64,000 bases of DNA from NCBI RefSeq assembly GCF_000513115.1, contig NZ_BAUU01000009.1:1-64000 (forward strand), in the 5' to 3' direction. The stretch is from Halalkalibacter hemicellulosilyticusJCM 9152 (GTDB lineage: Bacteria; Bacillota; Bacilli; Bacillales; Bacillaceae_D). Shown piece after piece: positions 18,800-28,738 of this stretch (its first letter is position 1; each line of letters opens with the position of its first letter). The notes under the pieces are model-generated. The model saw nothing but the letters and a program-made list of their open reading frames with translations, searched no databases and was not told the DNA's origin. A program made the translations under genes and the position numbers.

Positions 18800-19987
18800 A
18801 TGTCAAACATCTTAGCAATTAACGCAGGTAGTTCTTCTTTAAAATTCCAACTGTTAACAATGCCAGAAGAGGAAGTTGTGACAAAAGGATTAGTTGAACG
18901 CATTGGGCTTGACCAAGGAGTATTTACGATTGAAGTAAATGAAGAAAAGAAATCAGATACACTAAATATTCCAGATCACGCTGAAGCGGTCAAAATTCTA
19001 TTAGATAAATTAACGTCACTTGGAATTATACAATCATTAGATGAGATTGATGGTATCGGGCATCGTGTCGTCCACGGAGGAGAGAAGTTTAACGATTCTG
19101 TTTTAATTACAGATGAAGTCTTACAAGGGATAGAAGAGGTGTCTGAGCTTGCTCCATTACACAATCCTGCCAATATTGTCGGAATTAAAGCATTTAAAGA
19201 AGTACTACCCAATGTACCGGCGGTTGCTGTGTTTGATACGGCGTTCCATCAAACAATGCCTGAATCTTCTTACCTTTACAGCTTGCCATATGAATATTAT
19301 AAAGAGTATGGAATTCGCAAATATGGTTTCCATGGAACTTCTCATAAATACGTCTCAAACAGAGCAGCAGAGTTGTTAGGGAGACCAATTGAACAGCTAC
19401 GCTTATTATCTTGTCACTTAGGAAACGGTGCGAGTATTGCCGCGATTGAGGGTGGTAAGTCAATCGATACATCAATGGGTTTCACTCCGCTTGCAGGAGT
19501 AACAATGGGTACTCGTTCAGGGAACATTGATCCTGCTCTTATTCCATACATTATGGGGAAGACGAATCAAGATGCAAATCAAGTGTTAGATACACTTAAC
19601 AAACGAAGCGGTCTGTTAGGGGTTTCTGGTTTTTCTAGTGACTTACGTGATATTGTGAATAAGGCGGAAGAAGGAAATGCACGTGCACAATTAGCTTTAG
19701 ATGTTTTTACTTCTCGTATTCATAAATATATTGGTTCGTATGCTGCGCGAATGAGTGGAGTGGATGCAATTATTTTCACAGCTGGAATTGGTGAAAATAG
19801 TGATGTGATTCGTGCACAAGTGTTAAAGGGATTAGAGTTTATGGGAGTATATTGGGACCCAGCTTTAAATCAAGTGAGAGGTCAGGAAGCATTTGTGAAT
19901 TATCCTCACTCTCCGGTTAAAGTGTTAATTATTCCAACAAATGAAGAAGTCATGCTTGCTCGCGATACGGTTCGATTAGCACAGTAA
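18800..19987 (+). CDS. ackA: Acetate kinase
   Basis: Converts acetyl phosphate and ADP to acetate and ATP in overflow metabolism. The 395-residue length and the motifs [55 protein letters not shown] and FTAGIGENS are typical of the acetokinase family. AAAGGAG lies upstream of the ATG with a slightly long spacing. A single-gene unit with a downstream terminator; possible CcpA activation as noted. Confidence 0.97.
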   Translation: MSNILAINAGSSSLKFQLLTMPEEEVVTKGLVERIGLDQGVFTIEVNEEKKSDTLNIPDHAEAVKILLDKLTSLGIIQSLDEIDGIGHRVVHGGEKFNDSVLITDEVLQGIEEVSELAPLHNPANIVGIKAFKEVLPNVPAVAVFDTAFHQTMPESSYLYSLPYEYYKEYGIRKYGFHGTSHKYVSNRAAELLGRPIEQLRLLSCHLGNGASIAAIEGGKSIDTSMGFTPLAGVTMGTRSGNIDPALIPYIMGKTNQDANQVLDTLNKRSGLLGVSGFSSDLRDIVNKAEEGNARAQLALDVFTSRIHKYIGSYAARMSGVDAIIFTAGIGENSDVIRAQVLKGLEFMGVYWDPALNQVRGQEAFVNYPHSPVKVLIIPTNEEVMLARDTVRLAQ

Positions 19988-20000
19988 TTATTTTTGATCA

Positions 20001-20050
20001 GGGGTTATATAAAGAGTGAACGAATACTCTTCATATAACCCCTTCTTTCT
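20001..20050 (+). terminator. Terminator of ackA
   Basis: GGGGTTATATAAAGAGT (20001-20017) pairs with ACTCTTCATATAACCCC (20026-20042) with one bulge, followed by TTCTTTCTTT. Confidence 0.85.
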
Positions 20051-20110
20051 TTGCAAACTTTTACATACAATAGAAAGGAAAAGCTGATTCATACTTAAGG
20101 GGGAGTTAGT

Positions 20111-21055
20111 ATGATATCTAATTGGAATGAAGGAGAGGTCATTGTTCATTTCTTTTATATTCGTGAAAGAGAAGTGAAGCATGCTGCAAATGGGAGTGAT
20201 TATGCAACCTTTGTATTGGAACGGAACCTTCAGCGAATACAAGCTATTCTTTGGGATGTAACTGCTGAACAAGCTCAACAATTTGAACGACATGCAGTTG
20301 TTAAGGTTGAAGCGACAGTAGGTTCGTATCGCGGACAGAAGCAATTAACCATTCAGCGAATGCGCCTAGTGACGAAAGAAGATCAAGTGAAAGTTGCGGA
20401 CTTATTATCGCGAGATGGTGTCGATCGAGAGGACTTGTGGCAGGAATTGAGGTTGTATATGGAAGAAATACAATCAGATGTGCTTAGAACAATGATTAAA
20501 ACAATCTTTGGTAAGAAATCATTTCGTGAACGTTTTACAACGATGCCAGCTGCGAAAATGTATCACCATGCCTATTATGCAGGCTTACTTGAGCATGTAG
20601 TAGAAATAACGAGGAGTGCATGGCACTTATTCCCGGTTTATCCAAATTTAAATAAAGATGTTGTCATAACGACATGTTTGTTACATGATATAGGTAAGAC
20701 CAAATCCTTTTTAGATGCTACAGCTCCAGAGCTATCATCGGAAGGGGAATTTTTCGGTCATGTTTCAGTTAGCCTAGACATGATCACGCAGGCAGCCTAC
20801 AGTGCCGGACTTGACTTAGATCATCCAGAGATCACACATGTAAGACATTGCATGGGAAGTCAATTAGGTGAAGTGAGCCAAGGTCTTGGAAGTGCAGCTT
20901 CTCCTAAAACAGAAGAAGCTATTTTCTTCTCTTTATTAAAACATTTAAATTGCCAATTAAATAACATGTCGATGTTGAAGGAGCAATCTGTCGAAGAGTG
21001 GACCTATTCTCCACTGTTTAAACGACGTGTGTATACTAAAAAAGAAAGGGAGTAG
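20111..21055 (+). CDS. yhaM: 3'-5' exoribonuclease YhaM-like (OB fold + HD domain)
   Basis: A 314-residue protein with an N-terminal OB-fold nucleic-acid-binding domain (about residues 10-95) and an HD phosphohydrolase domain with HHAYYAGLLEHVVEI and LLHDIGKTKSF as metal-binding motifs. This is the YhaM layout, an enzyme that trims RNA and DNA 3' ends. YhaM is encoded elsewhere in B. subtilis; here it is inserted between ackA and argG and followed closely by an EcsC-family gene. AAGGGGGAG precedes the ATG. Confidence 0.85.
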   Translation: MISNWNEGEVIVHFFYIREREVKHAANGSDYATFVLERNLQRIQAILWDVTAEQAQQFERHAVVKVEATVGSYRGQKQLTIQRMRLVTKEDQVKVADLLSRDGVDREDLWQELRLYMEEIQSDVLRTMIKTIFGKKSFRERFTTMPAAKMYHHAYYAGLLEHVVEITRSAWHLFPVYPNLNKDVVITTCLLHDIGKTKSFLDATAPELSSEGEFFGHVSVSLDMITQAAYSAGLDLDHPEITHVRHCMGSQLGEVSQGLGSAASPKTEEAIFFSLLKHLNCQLNNMSMLKEQSVEEWTYSPLFKRRVYTKKERE

Positions 21056-21062
21056 ATGGACA

Positions 21063-21890
21063 TTGGAACATCACTGGGATGAGCTTGAACAATGGGAACG
21101 GCGTTATTTTGAAAGAGAACAATCTGACCTTGGAATTTTGTACAATCAGTGGCAAGAAAAATGGCTTAAATCATTAAATCAGAAAAGAAAGCGACAAGTG
21201 CTTTCTTTATTAGATAATTGCCTCGTTCATTTGCAGGCTGGGTTGCTACATAGTCGTTCATTTGAAGAGACGAAGAAACGTGTCTATACGCATGCACGGA
21301 TCTTTCACCCTTCCATTTCAAGTGCGGAAGCATTAAGGCAACTTTCAATTGAACAAGCGAATTATTTAGCTGATCAGCTTATGGCAAAACAAAGGCTCTT
21401 GTCGGTAGGTCAAGGAGGTGTAACGGGCTTAGGTGGTCTATTCTTTCTTGCCGCTGATCTACCTGCTTTGATGGCCATTCAATTGCGGTCATTGCAGCAA
21501 CTAGCATTTGTATATGGTTATGATTGTCACCATCCTATGGAGCAGATGGTTATGCTGAAGCTCTACCATTTGGCGACATTGCCGAAAAAATACCAAAAGT
21601 CAGAATGGGACAAGCTATTAGAGGAAAGTCTCGCTCATCAACAAGCGATTTTCTATGAGGGTGATGACTCGATCATTCAAGAGGAGTGGTTACAGCGATT
21701 TACCCCTCAATTAGCAAAGAGCTTCCTCATTACAATCTTACGAAGAAAGACTGTACAGTTTGTTCCATTATTCGGGGTGGTTGTTGGAGCAGGAATGAAT
21801 TACGCGTTAACGAAACAAGTGATTGAGGTTGGACAACATTTTTATTTGAAAAGGAGACTATTAGATCTAGCCTCTGATCGTATAACGTAA
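21063..21890 (+). CDS. EcsC-family protein
   Basis: A 275-residue EcsC-family protein. The family takes its name from the third gene of the ecs ABC-transporter operon; its biochemical function is not established. The core reads VGQGGVTGLGGLFFLAADLP, a Gly/Ala-rich amphipathic stretch, and a second one near the C-terminus is VPLFGVVVGAGMNYALTKQ. The chosen start is TTG at 21063 (MEHHWDELEQWERRYF), 10 bases after GAAAGGGAG. The longer frame from 21027 overlaps the preceding gene. Probably co-transcribed with the YhaM-like gene, which ends 7 bp earlier. Confidence 0.8.
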   Translation: MEHHWDELEQWERRYFEREQSDLGILYNQWQEKWLKSLNQKRKRQVLSLLDNCLVHLQAGLLHSRSFEETKKRVYTHARIFHPSISSAEALRQLSIEQANYLADQLMAKQRLLSVGQGGVTGLGGLFFLAADLPALMAIQLRSLQQLAFVYGYDCHHPMEQMVMLKLYHLATLPKKYQKSEWDKLLEESLAHQQAIFYEGDDSIIQEEWLQRFTPQLAKSFLITILRRKTVQFVPLFGVVVGAGMNYALTKQVIEVGQHFYLKRRLLDLASDRIT

Positions 21891-21971
21891 TAAAAGGAAA
21901 CATTCTAATCGTTCTCGTCCATTAATTCAGGCTAGGAGACATTATGATGCCCTAGCCTCGTTATCTGATTC

Positions 21972-22268
21972 TTATAAGGAAGGCGTTACTCGAAATAAGA
22001 TCCAGAGATCATTAATAATGGATGCGAGTTCAGCCATTTCTTCATTCAGTTGGCAGGATTTCTCGAAATCTTCTTCATTTGAAAGTTGCGCATGAACGGA
22101 TTGAATTTGATTTTCCATTTGCTTGACTCTATCCGGAATCGCACCACGTATTTGTTCCCATTTGTTAAGCGTGTTTGCTTTCGTCTGCTCATCTAAATGA
22201 TCCCATTCTTGTTCGATATGAGGGACGCTTATTCCTAACCGTAGATCGTATATAAATTTCACATGCAA
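21972..22268 (-). CDS. Small conserved-looking hypothetical protein
   Basis: A 98-residue, acidic, mostly helical protein without signal peptide or membrane segment. I do not recognise a domain. The start is TTG at 22268, six bases after an ideal GGAGGTGAT on the minus strand; the nearby ATG at 22264 is out of frame and hits a stop at once. It is divergent from argG and convergent with the EcsC-family gene. The good ribosome binding site makes it likely real. Confidence 0.65.
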   Translation of the reverse strand: MHVKFIYDLRLGISVPHIEQEWDHLDEQTKANTLNKWEQIRGAIPDRVKQMENQIQSVHAQLSNEEDFEKSCQLNEEMAELASIINDLWILFRVTPSL

Positions 22269-22377
22269 TTAGATCACCTCCGACATTGATCATATCGAAG
22301 ATTGCTATATTTGAAAATAAAATCATTCAAAAAAGATGCAATAAACACTTGCCAAATTGAACGTTGCCTGTTAAAGT

Positions 22378-22492
22378 AATGAATATTAATAAGAAATGCA
22401 GTTAGATTTATGCATGAATAGTGCGCTAAATAAAAGCACTCTTTTTTTGAATAGAAATGTATAAAAATAATATATTAAGTATTAATATTCAC
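22378..22492 (+). promoter_or_regulatory. argG leader with two inverted ARG-box-like operators
   Basis: TGAATATTAATA at 22380-22391 recurs as its exact reverse complement TATTAATATTCA at 22480-22491, the second copy ending 16 bp before the argG start. Both resemble the AhrC/ArgR operator core (CATGAATAAAAAT in Bacillus). Two spaced operators are usual for arginine repressor. A short AGTGC/GCACT hairpin (22420-22440) followed by CTTTTTTT lies between them and could be a weak attenuator. Confidence 0.5.
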
Positions 22493-22507
22493 TGGGGGAA
22501 TGAGAAG

Positions 22508-23719
22508 ATGAGTAAAGAAAAAGTAGTATTAGCTTATTCAGGTGGTTTAGATACGTCAGTTGCGATTAAATGGTTAGCAGATCAAGGATATGATGTGATT
22601 GCAGTTGGTTTAGATGTAGGTGAAGGAAAAGACTTAGATTTTGTTAAGCAAAAAGCTCTTGATGTTGGTGCCATTGAATCATATTCAATTGATGCGAAGA
22701 AGGAATTTGCTGAAGATTTTGTGTTACCAGCGCTACAAGCTCATACAATGTATGAGGATAAATATCCACTAGTTTCAGCTTTATCGCGTCCGCTTATTTC
22801 AAAGAAACTCGTTGAAATTGCTGAGCAAACGGGTGCTTCTGCGGTTGCACATGGGTGCACAGGAAAAGGGAATGATCAAGTTCGTTTTGAAGTGTCAATC
22901 CAAGCGCTTAATCCAGATTTGAAAGTATTAGCTCCTGTACGCGAGTGGGGCTGGTCGCGTGATGAGGAAATTGAATATGCCAAGAAGAATAATGTGCCAA
23001 TTCCGATTGATCTTGATAATCCATACTCTGTTGACCAGAACTTATGGGGGCGTGCCAATGAGTGTGGAATTCTAGAGGACCCTTGGGCAACTCCTCCTGA
23101 AGGAGCATATGAACTAACGGCAGCGATTGAGGATACACCGAATGAAGCAGAATATGTAGAACTTGCCTTTGAACAGGGTGTGCCTGTTTCTATTAATGGA
23201 ACGAACTATCAACTAGATGATTTAATTCTTGAATTAAATCAAATTGCTGGTAAGCATGGTGTTGGACGTATTGATCATGTGGAGAATCGTCTAGTTGGGA
23301 TTAAATCGCGTGAAGTATATGAGTGTCCTGGTGCGATGACATTAATTAAAGCACACAAAGAGCTTGAAGATATTACATTGACGAAGGAAGTTGCTCATTT
23401 TAAACCAGTAGTATCACAGAAATTATCAGAGGTTATTTATAATGGTCTTTGGTTCTCGCCGATTCGCGATGCTCTACAAGCATTTTTACTAGAAACACAA
23501 AAAACAGTAACAGGTGTCGTGCGTGTTAAGCTATTTAAAGGGCATGCGATTGTGGAAGGACGTAAATCTCCTTATTCTTTATATAATGAGAAGCTTGCAA
23601 CGTATTCGACAGACGATGAGTTTGATCACAGTGCAGCAGTTGGTTTCATTTCATTATGGGGATTATCAACGAAGGTAAATAGTAAAGTCAATAAAGAGAA
23701 AAAGGAGGTCAATCAATAG
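22508..23719 (+). CDS. argG: Argininosuccinate synthase
   Basis: Joins citrulline and aspartate using ATP in arginine synthesis. The 403-residue product equals B. subtilis ArgG in length. ATP-binding P-loop-like motif [12 protein letters not shown] at residues 7-18, plus [15 protein letters not shown] and VYNGLWFSP-type C-terminal sequence ([15 protein letters not shown]). The start at 22508 ([13 protein letters not shown]) follows GGGGGAATGAG; the 17-residue longer frame is rejected. Its stop overlaps the GTG start of argH, so the two form an operon. Confidence 0.97.
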   Translation: MSKEKVVLAYSGGLDTSVAIKWLADQGYDVIAVGLDVGEGKDLDFVKQKALDVGAIESYSIDAKKEFAEDFVLPALQAHTMYEDKYPLVSALSRPLISKKLVEIAEQTGASAVAHGCTGKGNDQVRFEVSIQALNPDLKVLAPVREWGWSRDEEIEYAKKNNVPIPIDLDNPYSVDQNLWGRANECGILEDPWATPPEGAYELTAAIEDTPNEAEYVELAFEQGVPVSINGTNYQLDDLILELNQIAGKHGVGRIDHVENRLVGIKSREVYECPGAMTLIKAHKELEDITLTKEVAHFKPVVSQKLSEVIYNGLWFSPIRDALQAFLLETQKTVTGVVRVKLFKGHAIVEGRKSPYSLYNEKLATYSTDDEFDHSAAVGFISLWGLSTKVNSKVNKEKKEVNQ

Positions 23720-25107
23720 TGTCGAAGCTTTGGGGTGGACGCTTTACGAAAACAGCTGAGGAGTGGGTCGATGCCTTTGGTGCATCGATCGGCTTTGATC
23801 AAGCATTAGTGAATGAAGACATAGAAGGAAGTATTGCCCACGTAACGATGCTTGGTAAATGTGGTGTTCTTCCAAAGGATGAGGTTGAACAAATTAAGAA
23901 TGGCCTTCAAGCTCTTCGAGAAAAAGCAGCAAAGGGTGAACTAGAGTTTTCTGTACAACAGGAAGATATCCACTTAAATTTAGAAAAGCATCTAATTGAT
24001 GAAATTGGTCCTGTCGGTGGAAAGCTTCATACAGGTCGTAGTCGAAATGACCAGGTGGCAACAGATATGCACCTCTATTTGCGTAACCAAACGAAGGAAA
24101 TAATGGATGGGCTAAAAAAACTACAGCAAGCTCTTGTTACGCAAGCAAATCAGCATGTAGAAACATTAATTCCTGGTTATACTCATTTGCAGCGTGCTCA
24201 ACCGGTCTCATTTGCTCACCATTTGCTTGCTTATTTCTGGATGCTCGAAAGGGATTATGGGCGTTTAGAGGATAGCTTGAAGCGAGTGAACGTGTCACCT
24301 CTTGGTGCTGGTGCACTTGCAGGAACGACATTTCCGATTGATCGTCACTATTCTGCTGAATTATTAGGGTTTGACGATATTTACTACAATAGTCTAGATG
24401 CAGTGAGTGATCGAGACTTTATTGTTGAATTTCTAAATGCGTCCTCAATGATTATGATGCATTTATCACGTCTTTGTGAAGAACTTATTTTATGGTCTAC
24501 ACAAGAATTTCAATTCATTGAAATGGATGATTCATTTGCAACTGGAAGCAGTATTATGCCACAAAAGAAGAATCCTGATATGGCTGAATTGATTCGTGGA
24601 AAAACAGGACGAGTATATGGTCATTTGTTCTCATTATTGACGACATTAAAAGGGTTACCTCTTGCGTATAATAAGGACATGCAAGAGGATAAAGAAGGAA
24701 TGTTTGATACGGTTGAAACCGTTAAAGGCTCTTTGAATATTTTTGCTGGTATGATCGAAACAATGACGGTGAACGTTGATACGATGGAGAAGGCGGTTCA
24801 TCATGATTTCTCTAATGCAACCGAGTTAGCCGATTATTTAGCAACAAAAGGAATGCCTTTCCGTCAGGCTCATGAAGTAGTTGGAAAGCTTGTATTAGTT
24901 GCAATTCAAAAAGGTGTCTTCCTTCTAGATTTACCGTTCTCAGATTACGAAGACGCGAGTGAACTTTTTGAAAAGGATATTTATGAAGTGCTTAACCCAA
25001 AGACTGTTGTTGCACGCCGAAATAGCGCTGGCGGTACCGGCTTTGAACAAGTACGAGTTTCTTTACAAAAGGCAGAGCAACTTTTGGCGAACTCACATAA
25101 ATCATAG
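23719..25107 (+). CDS. argH: Argininosuccinate lyase
   Basis: Splits argininosuccinate into arginine and fumarate, the last step of arginine synthesis. The 462-residue product shows the fumarase/aspartase superfamily signature [12 protein letters not shown] and [12 protein letters not shown]. It starts with GTG at 23719, overlapping the argG stop (TAGTG), with AAAGGAGG upstream inside argG. Second gene of the argGH operon. Confidence 0.97.
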   Translation: MSKLWGGRFTKTAEEWVDAFGASIGFDQALVNEDIEGSIAHVTMLGKCGVLPKDEVEQIKNGLQALREKAAKGELEFSVQQEDIHLNLEKHLIDEIGPVGGKLHTGRSRNDQVATDMHLYLRNQTKEIMDGLKKLQQALVTQANQHVETLIPGYTHLQRAQPVSFAHHLLAYFWMLERDYGRLEDSLKRVNVSPLGAGALAGTTFPIDRHYSAELLGFDDIYYNSLDAVSDRDFIVEFLNASSMIMMHLSRLCEELILWSTQEFQFIEMDDSFATGSSIMPQKKNPDMAELIRGKTGRVYGHLFSLLTTLKGLPLAYNKDMQEDKEGMFDTVETVKGSLNIFAGMIETMTVNVDTMEKAVHHDFSNATELADYLATKGMPFRQAHEVVGKLVLVAIQKGVFLLDLPFSDYEDASELFEKDIYEVLNPKTVVARRNSAGGTGFEQVRVSLQKAEQLLANSHKS

Positions 25108-25162
25108 GTTATTGCCTCATACTAGGCTTGTAAATTGAAGTCTAGAAGGAGGTATTTAGGCT

Positions 25163-25318
25163 GTGAAGGAGCATAAGTTAACGAATGGTTTGTATGATCA
25201 ACAAGGCGAGCATGTTGTCCATCAACAGTTGCTTGACTCATATAGTAGTGGTACATATGAGCAAAGGCACTTAGATGAAGCTAAGACGTATGAGCAATCT
25301 GAAAGAAGTGATAAATAA
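25163..25318 (+). CDS. Small hydrophilic protein, 51 residues
   Basis: GTG at 25163 begins MKEHKLTNGLYDQQGEHVV and runs 51 codons to a stop at 25316-25318, rich in Glu, Gln, His and Tyr. An excellent AGAAGGAGGT sits about 10 bases upstream. It starts 55 bp after argH and is probably the third cistron of that transcript. I recognise no domain; a role with arginine genes is not implied by sequence. Confidence 0.6.
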   Translation: MKEHKLTNGLYDQQGEHVVHQQLLDSYSSGTYEQRHLDEAKTYEQSERSDK

Positions 25319-25427
25319 CAAACAAGGTCTAAGGCTGGCATGCTGTGCTTGCTTTGGCCTTTTATATTTGTGTGGATGAATGTATATTATACCAAAAATT
25401 GCCTCATTCTAATGAAGAGGTGATGAG

Positions 25428-25802
25428 ATGAAAAAGCTTATGATCGTTTTCGTTGTTATGGTAAGCTTACTAAAAGTAATGGATGTAGCTGCTAGTGGAA
25501 CAGAATTGATGAGTGCTTATTCTCTTCGCATATCAGCTGTCGTGAATGGTCAACAGTATGAATGGGAATATGACAGTCCGAGAAAATATGAATTCGAAAA
25601 AGGTACACAAGTGATAAAAGGAAATAAAGCAAAAGAGCAGGTGGAAGAGATTGTGAGGCTCTTGCAGATAAACGAGAATCAATCGATTGACGAGTATGTG
25701 AGCAATATGAAGGTGGAATATTCTCGTTTATCAAAGTTAGACATTCGCTATATGAATGAGGATGGTCAGTTATTTACTTGGGTTTGGAATGAAGAAGAGT
25801 AG
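25428..25802 (+). CDS. Putative secreted protein, 124 residues
   Basis: Begins MKKLMIVFVVMVSLLKVMDVAASG, a Sec-type signal peptide (basic start, hydrophobic core, likely cleavage after about residue 22). The mature part is small and acidic, with aromatic pairs at the end (TWVWNEEE). No recognised domain. AAGAGGTGATGAG precedes the ATG. It stands alone, followed by a palindromic hairpin at 25818-25855 that can terminate it. Confidence 0.65.
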   Translation: MKKLMIVFVVMVSLLKVMDVAASGTELMSAYSLRISAVVNGQQYEWEYDSPRKYEFEKGTQVIKGNKAKEQVEEIVRLLQINENQSIDEYVSNMKVEYSRLSKLDIRYMNEDGQLFTWVWNEEE

Positions 25803-25817
25803 CATGGATAATAAGAT

Positions 25818-25855
25818 GGGCGCTAAAAAAGTGTTTTTTACCTTTTTTAGTGCTC
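25818..25855 (+). terminator. Hairpin of the ACTGAAAAAGT-like repeat family
   Basis: GGGCGCTAAAAAAG (25818-25831) pairs with CTTTTTTAGTGCTC (25842-25855), with G-U pairs. It resembles a divergent member of the GGCACTGAAAAAGTT hairpin family and lies 16 bp after the secreted-protein gene. Confidence 0.6.
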
Positions 25856-26163
25856 TTAAGCATGTCCATATATGCTATTTAAAAATCGAGAGCTCATTTC
25901 CCGCTATCTCTTGATCATATGATAAAATGAAAAGGAGATGGAGAGGAAGCGATTGCATGAGGACTTTGATCGATTATGTATCGCCGCTTATAGGTTTCGT
26001 CTTAACTGTTGAATTCGTGACGGAAACAACTGGTATTAACAAGCCGTACACTTTCATATAGTACAGCTTAACACGTATACGTTTTGATGATTCAATAAAA
26101 GGGAATGGAACATCTTATATCGAATGAAAAAGATAAGGAGACTACAAGAAGGAGTGTGTAAAG
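25856..26163. other. Intergenic region with a possible short remnant ORF
   Basis: Apart from the ytkL promoter region, the only coding hint is a 34-codon frame from ATG 25957 to TAG 26061 preceded by AAAAGGAGATGGAGAGG. It is hydrophobic, ends NKPYTFI and may be the truncated remnant of a small membrane protein. No firm gene. Confidence 0.3.
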
Positions 26164-26847
26164 ATGAACGTAAGCTATCATGGACATTCAGTTGTCTTCA
26201 TTGACACAAAAGGAACAAAAATTATTATTGATCCATTCATTACTGGTAATGGTCTAACGGATTTAAATGCTGACTCACTCGAAGTGGATATTATTCTGTT
26301 AACCCATGGCCATAATGACCATGTAGGTGATACAGTCCAGTTAGCAAAACGAAATGATGCGTTAGTTGTTGCCCCGTTTGAATTAGCAACATACCTAGGC
26401 TGGAAAGGTGTAAAGTGCCATCCGATGCATATCGGTGGTTCGCATACATTTGAATTTGGGACAGTTAAATTAACACAAGCTTTTCACGGATCATCCTATA
26501 CCGAGGAAGACGACAAGAGAATTGTTTACACAGGGATGCCAGCAGGAATTTTGTTAACAGTTGAAGGGAAAACGATTTTCCATGCTGGAGATACTGCATT
26601 ATTTAGTGATATGAAGCTAATTGGGGAGCGGAATACGATTGATCTGGCGTTTTTACCGATTGGAGATAATTTCACGATGGGGCCTGAGGACGCAGCAGTG
26701 GCTGCAGAATGGCTACAAGCGAAACGGGTTGTTCCAATCCATTACAATACATTTCCGGTTATTGAACAAGATCCTAATGAGTACGCTGAGCATTTATCAG
26801 GAAAGAAAGGTTTGGCTCTTAAGGTTGGCGAAGGAATTGAACTATAG
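26164..26847 (+). CDS. ytkL: UPF0173 metal-dependent hydrolase YtkL
   Basis: Metallo-beta-lactamase-fold hydrolase of 227 residues; substrate unknown. The zinc-binding motif is [10 protein letters not shown] (about residues 51-60); other ligands are in HAGDTALF and the final histidine in [20 protein letters not shown] precedes the ATG. Position upstream of ytoI is as in B. subtilis. Confidence 0.93.
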   Translation: MNVSYHGHSVVFIDTKGTKIIIDPFITGNGLTDLNADSLEVDIILLTHGHNDHVGDTVQLAKRNDALVVAPFELATYLGWKGVKCHPMHIGGSHTFEFGTVKLTQAFHGSSYTEEDDKRIVYTGMPAGILLTVEGKTIFHAGDTALFSDMKLIGERNTIDLAFLPIGDNFTMGPEDAAVAAEWLQAKRVVPIHYNTFPVIEQDPNEYAEHLSGKKGLALKVGEGIEL

Positions 26848-26859
26848 AAGCATTAGGGA

Positions 26860-26940
26860 AGAGGGCACCGGATCAGTTAAAAAGTAAACTTTTTTCAGTG
26901 CTATGTAGGTACTTCTTTTGGGAGGTACCTCTTTTTTCAA
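26860..26940 (+). terminator. ytkL 3' hairpins
   Basis: A degenerate member of the repeat-hairpin family (GGCACCGG...ACTTTTTTCAGTGC, about 26863-26901) is followed by AGGTAC (26907-26912) pairing with GTACCT (26925-26930) and then CTTTTTTC. The second hairpin is a plausible intrinsic terminator. The remaining ~220 bp up to ytoI show no gene. Confidence 0.55.
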
Positions 26941-27163
26941 AGAAAAAGAATGTTCTAGAATAGAATCTGGTGGTGCGATCTTAAAAACATTTCAGTGAGC
27001 TGAAGGAAAAGTTGCTGATTGTACCTCTTATAATCAATATCGTAAAGCGATGAAGTCTTTAAAACGATCGCTGTTCGTATAAGTGTCCTTGCTCGAATGG
27101 GATAGAACACGTATACTTATGGTGGTTAAGCATAGTAAAGGTCGTTAAAAGTGGAGGAAAAAA

Positions 27164-28471
27164 GTGGCTACGAAGCACGAACAAATTATTAATTATATTA
27201 CGAAACTGCGAATAGGTGAAAAAATCTCTGTTCGTTCAATTGCTAAGGCTCTAATCGTTAGTGAAGGAACCGCGTATCGAGCTATTAAGGAAGCCGAAAA
27301 CCAGGGGATTGTTAGTACAATCGAACGGGTTGGGACGATTCGGATTGAGAAAAAGCGTAAAGAAAATATTGAACGGTTAACGTATGCAGAGGTCGTTAAC
27401 ATTGTTGAAGGGCAAGTGCTTGGAGGTAGACGAGGCTTACATAAAACATTAAATCGATTCGTCATTGGTGCTATGAAGGTCGATGCGATGATGCGGTATA
27501 TGGAGGTCGGGAATTTACTGATTGTCGGTAATCGTGAAGAAATACATAAAGTTGGGATTGAATCTGGAACAGCCGTATTAATCACAGGTGGCTTTTCTAC
27601 GAGTGATGAAGTTATTAGACTGGCTGATGAACAGGAGTTGCCTATTATTTCAACGAGTTATGACACATTTACGGTTGCGGCGATGATTAACCGAGCCATT
27701 TACGATCAATTAATTAAGAAAGAAATTGTCCTTGTTGATGATATATTAATTCCGCTTGCCAATACATATTATTTAAAAACGGGTGATACGGTTGAACGAT
27801 GGGATCATTTAAATAAAGAGACAGGACATAGTCGATACCCGGTTATTAATGAATCGATGAAAGTGCAAGGGATGATTGCGGCGAAGGATGTAGTAGGGGT
27901 TGACTCCAAAACGAGAATTGAAAAAGTGATGACGACTGCCCCGATTACCGTAAATGAACGAACATCAATTGCCACTGTCGCTCATTTATTAGTATGGGAA
28001 GGAATTGAATTATTGCCTGTCATTGACCAAGCGAAGAAGCTTATTGGTGTCGTAAGCAGGCAGGATGTGTTAAAGGCGCTACAAATGGTTCAAAGGCAGC
28101 CACATGTTGGTGAAACGATTGAAGAAATTGTCACAAGAAGATTACAGGATTGTTCTACAGAAGAGCGGTTTCAATTTACTTGTGAAGTAACACCACAGAT
28201 GACGAATCAATTAGGTTCAATATCTTACGGTGTATTTACGATTCTAGTAACAGAAATAGGGAGAAGAGTACTCCGTACATATAAAAAAGGCGATTTAGTC
28301 GTTGAAAATATTACATTGTATTTTATAAAGCCTGTACAAATGGAAAGTGTGCTTCGAATTGAACCGAAAGTGTTGGAGATGGGGCGGAAGCATGGAAAGA
28401 TTGACGTTGAGCTTTATCACGATACGAAAATTGTTGGTAAAGCTCTTATGATGGCTCAACTGATCGATTAA
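27164..28471 (+). CDS. ytoI: DRTGG-CBS-hotdog regulator-like protein YtoI
   Basis: A 435-residue multidomain protein. Order: N-terminal winged helix (about 1-55, KISVRSIAKALIVSEGTAYRAIKEAE), DRTGG domain (about 70-180), a pair of CBS domains (about 190-310, VMTTAPITVNERTSI and LLPVIDQAKKLIGVVSRQDVL), and a C-terminal thioesterase-like hotdog domain (about 320-435). CBS pairs usually bind adenosyl nucleotides, so it may sense energy or CoA status; the actual target is unknown. GTG start at 27164 after GTGGAGG. Length and place match B. subtilis YtoI. Confidence 0.92.
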   Translation: MATKHEQIINYITKLRIGEKISVRSIAKALIVSEGTAYRAIKEAENQGIVSTIERVGTIRIEKKRKENIERLTYAEVVNIVEGQVLGGRRGLHKTLNRFVIGAMKVDAMMRYMEVGNLLIVGNREEIHKVGIESGTAVLITGGFSTSDEVIRLADEQELPIISTSYDTFTVAAMINRAIYDQLIKKEIVLVDDILIPLANTYYLKTGDTVERWDHLNKETGHSRYPVINESMKVQGMIAAKDVVGVDSKTRIEKVMTTAPITVNERTSIATVAHLLVWEGIELLPVIDQAKKLIGVVSRQDVLKALQMVQRQPHVGETIEEIVTRRLQDCSTEERFQFTCEVTPQMTNQLGSISYGVFTILVTEIGRRVLRTYKKGDLVVENITLYFIKPVQMESVLRIEPKVLEMGRKHGKIDVELYHDTKIVGKALMMAQLID

Positions 28472-28635
28472 CCAAGTTGTTTTTGCGCGCAAATGGGAAA
28501 TGTCAAAGAATCAAAGGAGCTGGAAGTGGATACAGCCATTATGTATGTATAAGGGCATCTTATATAAAATTCGAGAAGAAATATGAGAAGAACTGAAGAA
28601 GCAAGAGGGATCATTCAATGAAGAACGTTGGCGTC

Positions 28636-28707
28636 GCTCGTTACGCGTTTTATGAAAATATCCCACTTTCATAAAAACTTGATCCTGTTGTAACGGCTCC
28701 GCACAAC
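28636..28707. repeat. GCTCGTTAC/GTAACGGCTC dispersed repeat, copy 2
   Basis: Runs from GCTCGTTACGCG to CTGTTGTAACGGCTCCGCACAAC with a central TTTTATGAAAATATC and ACTTTCATAAAAA hairpin. Motif order matches the copy at 14399-14469. It occupies part of the 267-bp gap between ytoI and ytpI, which holds no gene. Confidence 0.5.
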
Positions 28708-28738
28708 GCTAATAAGAAAAGACGCTGTCGCGTTTTTC

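Noticed and set aside
25957-26061. 34-codon hydrophobic frame with a purine-rich upstream stretch
   Set aside because: Too short and not clearly related to any family; perhaps a truncated small membrane protein.
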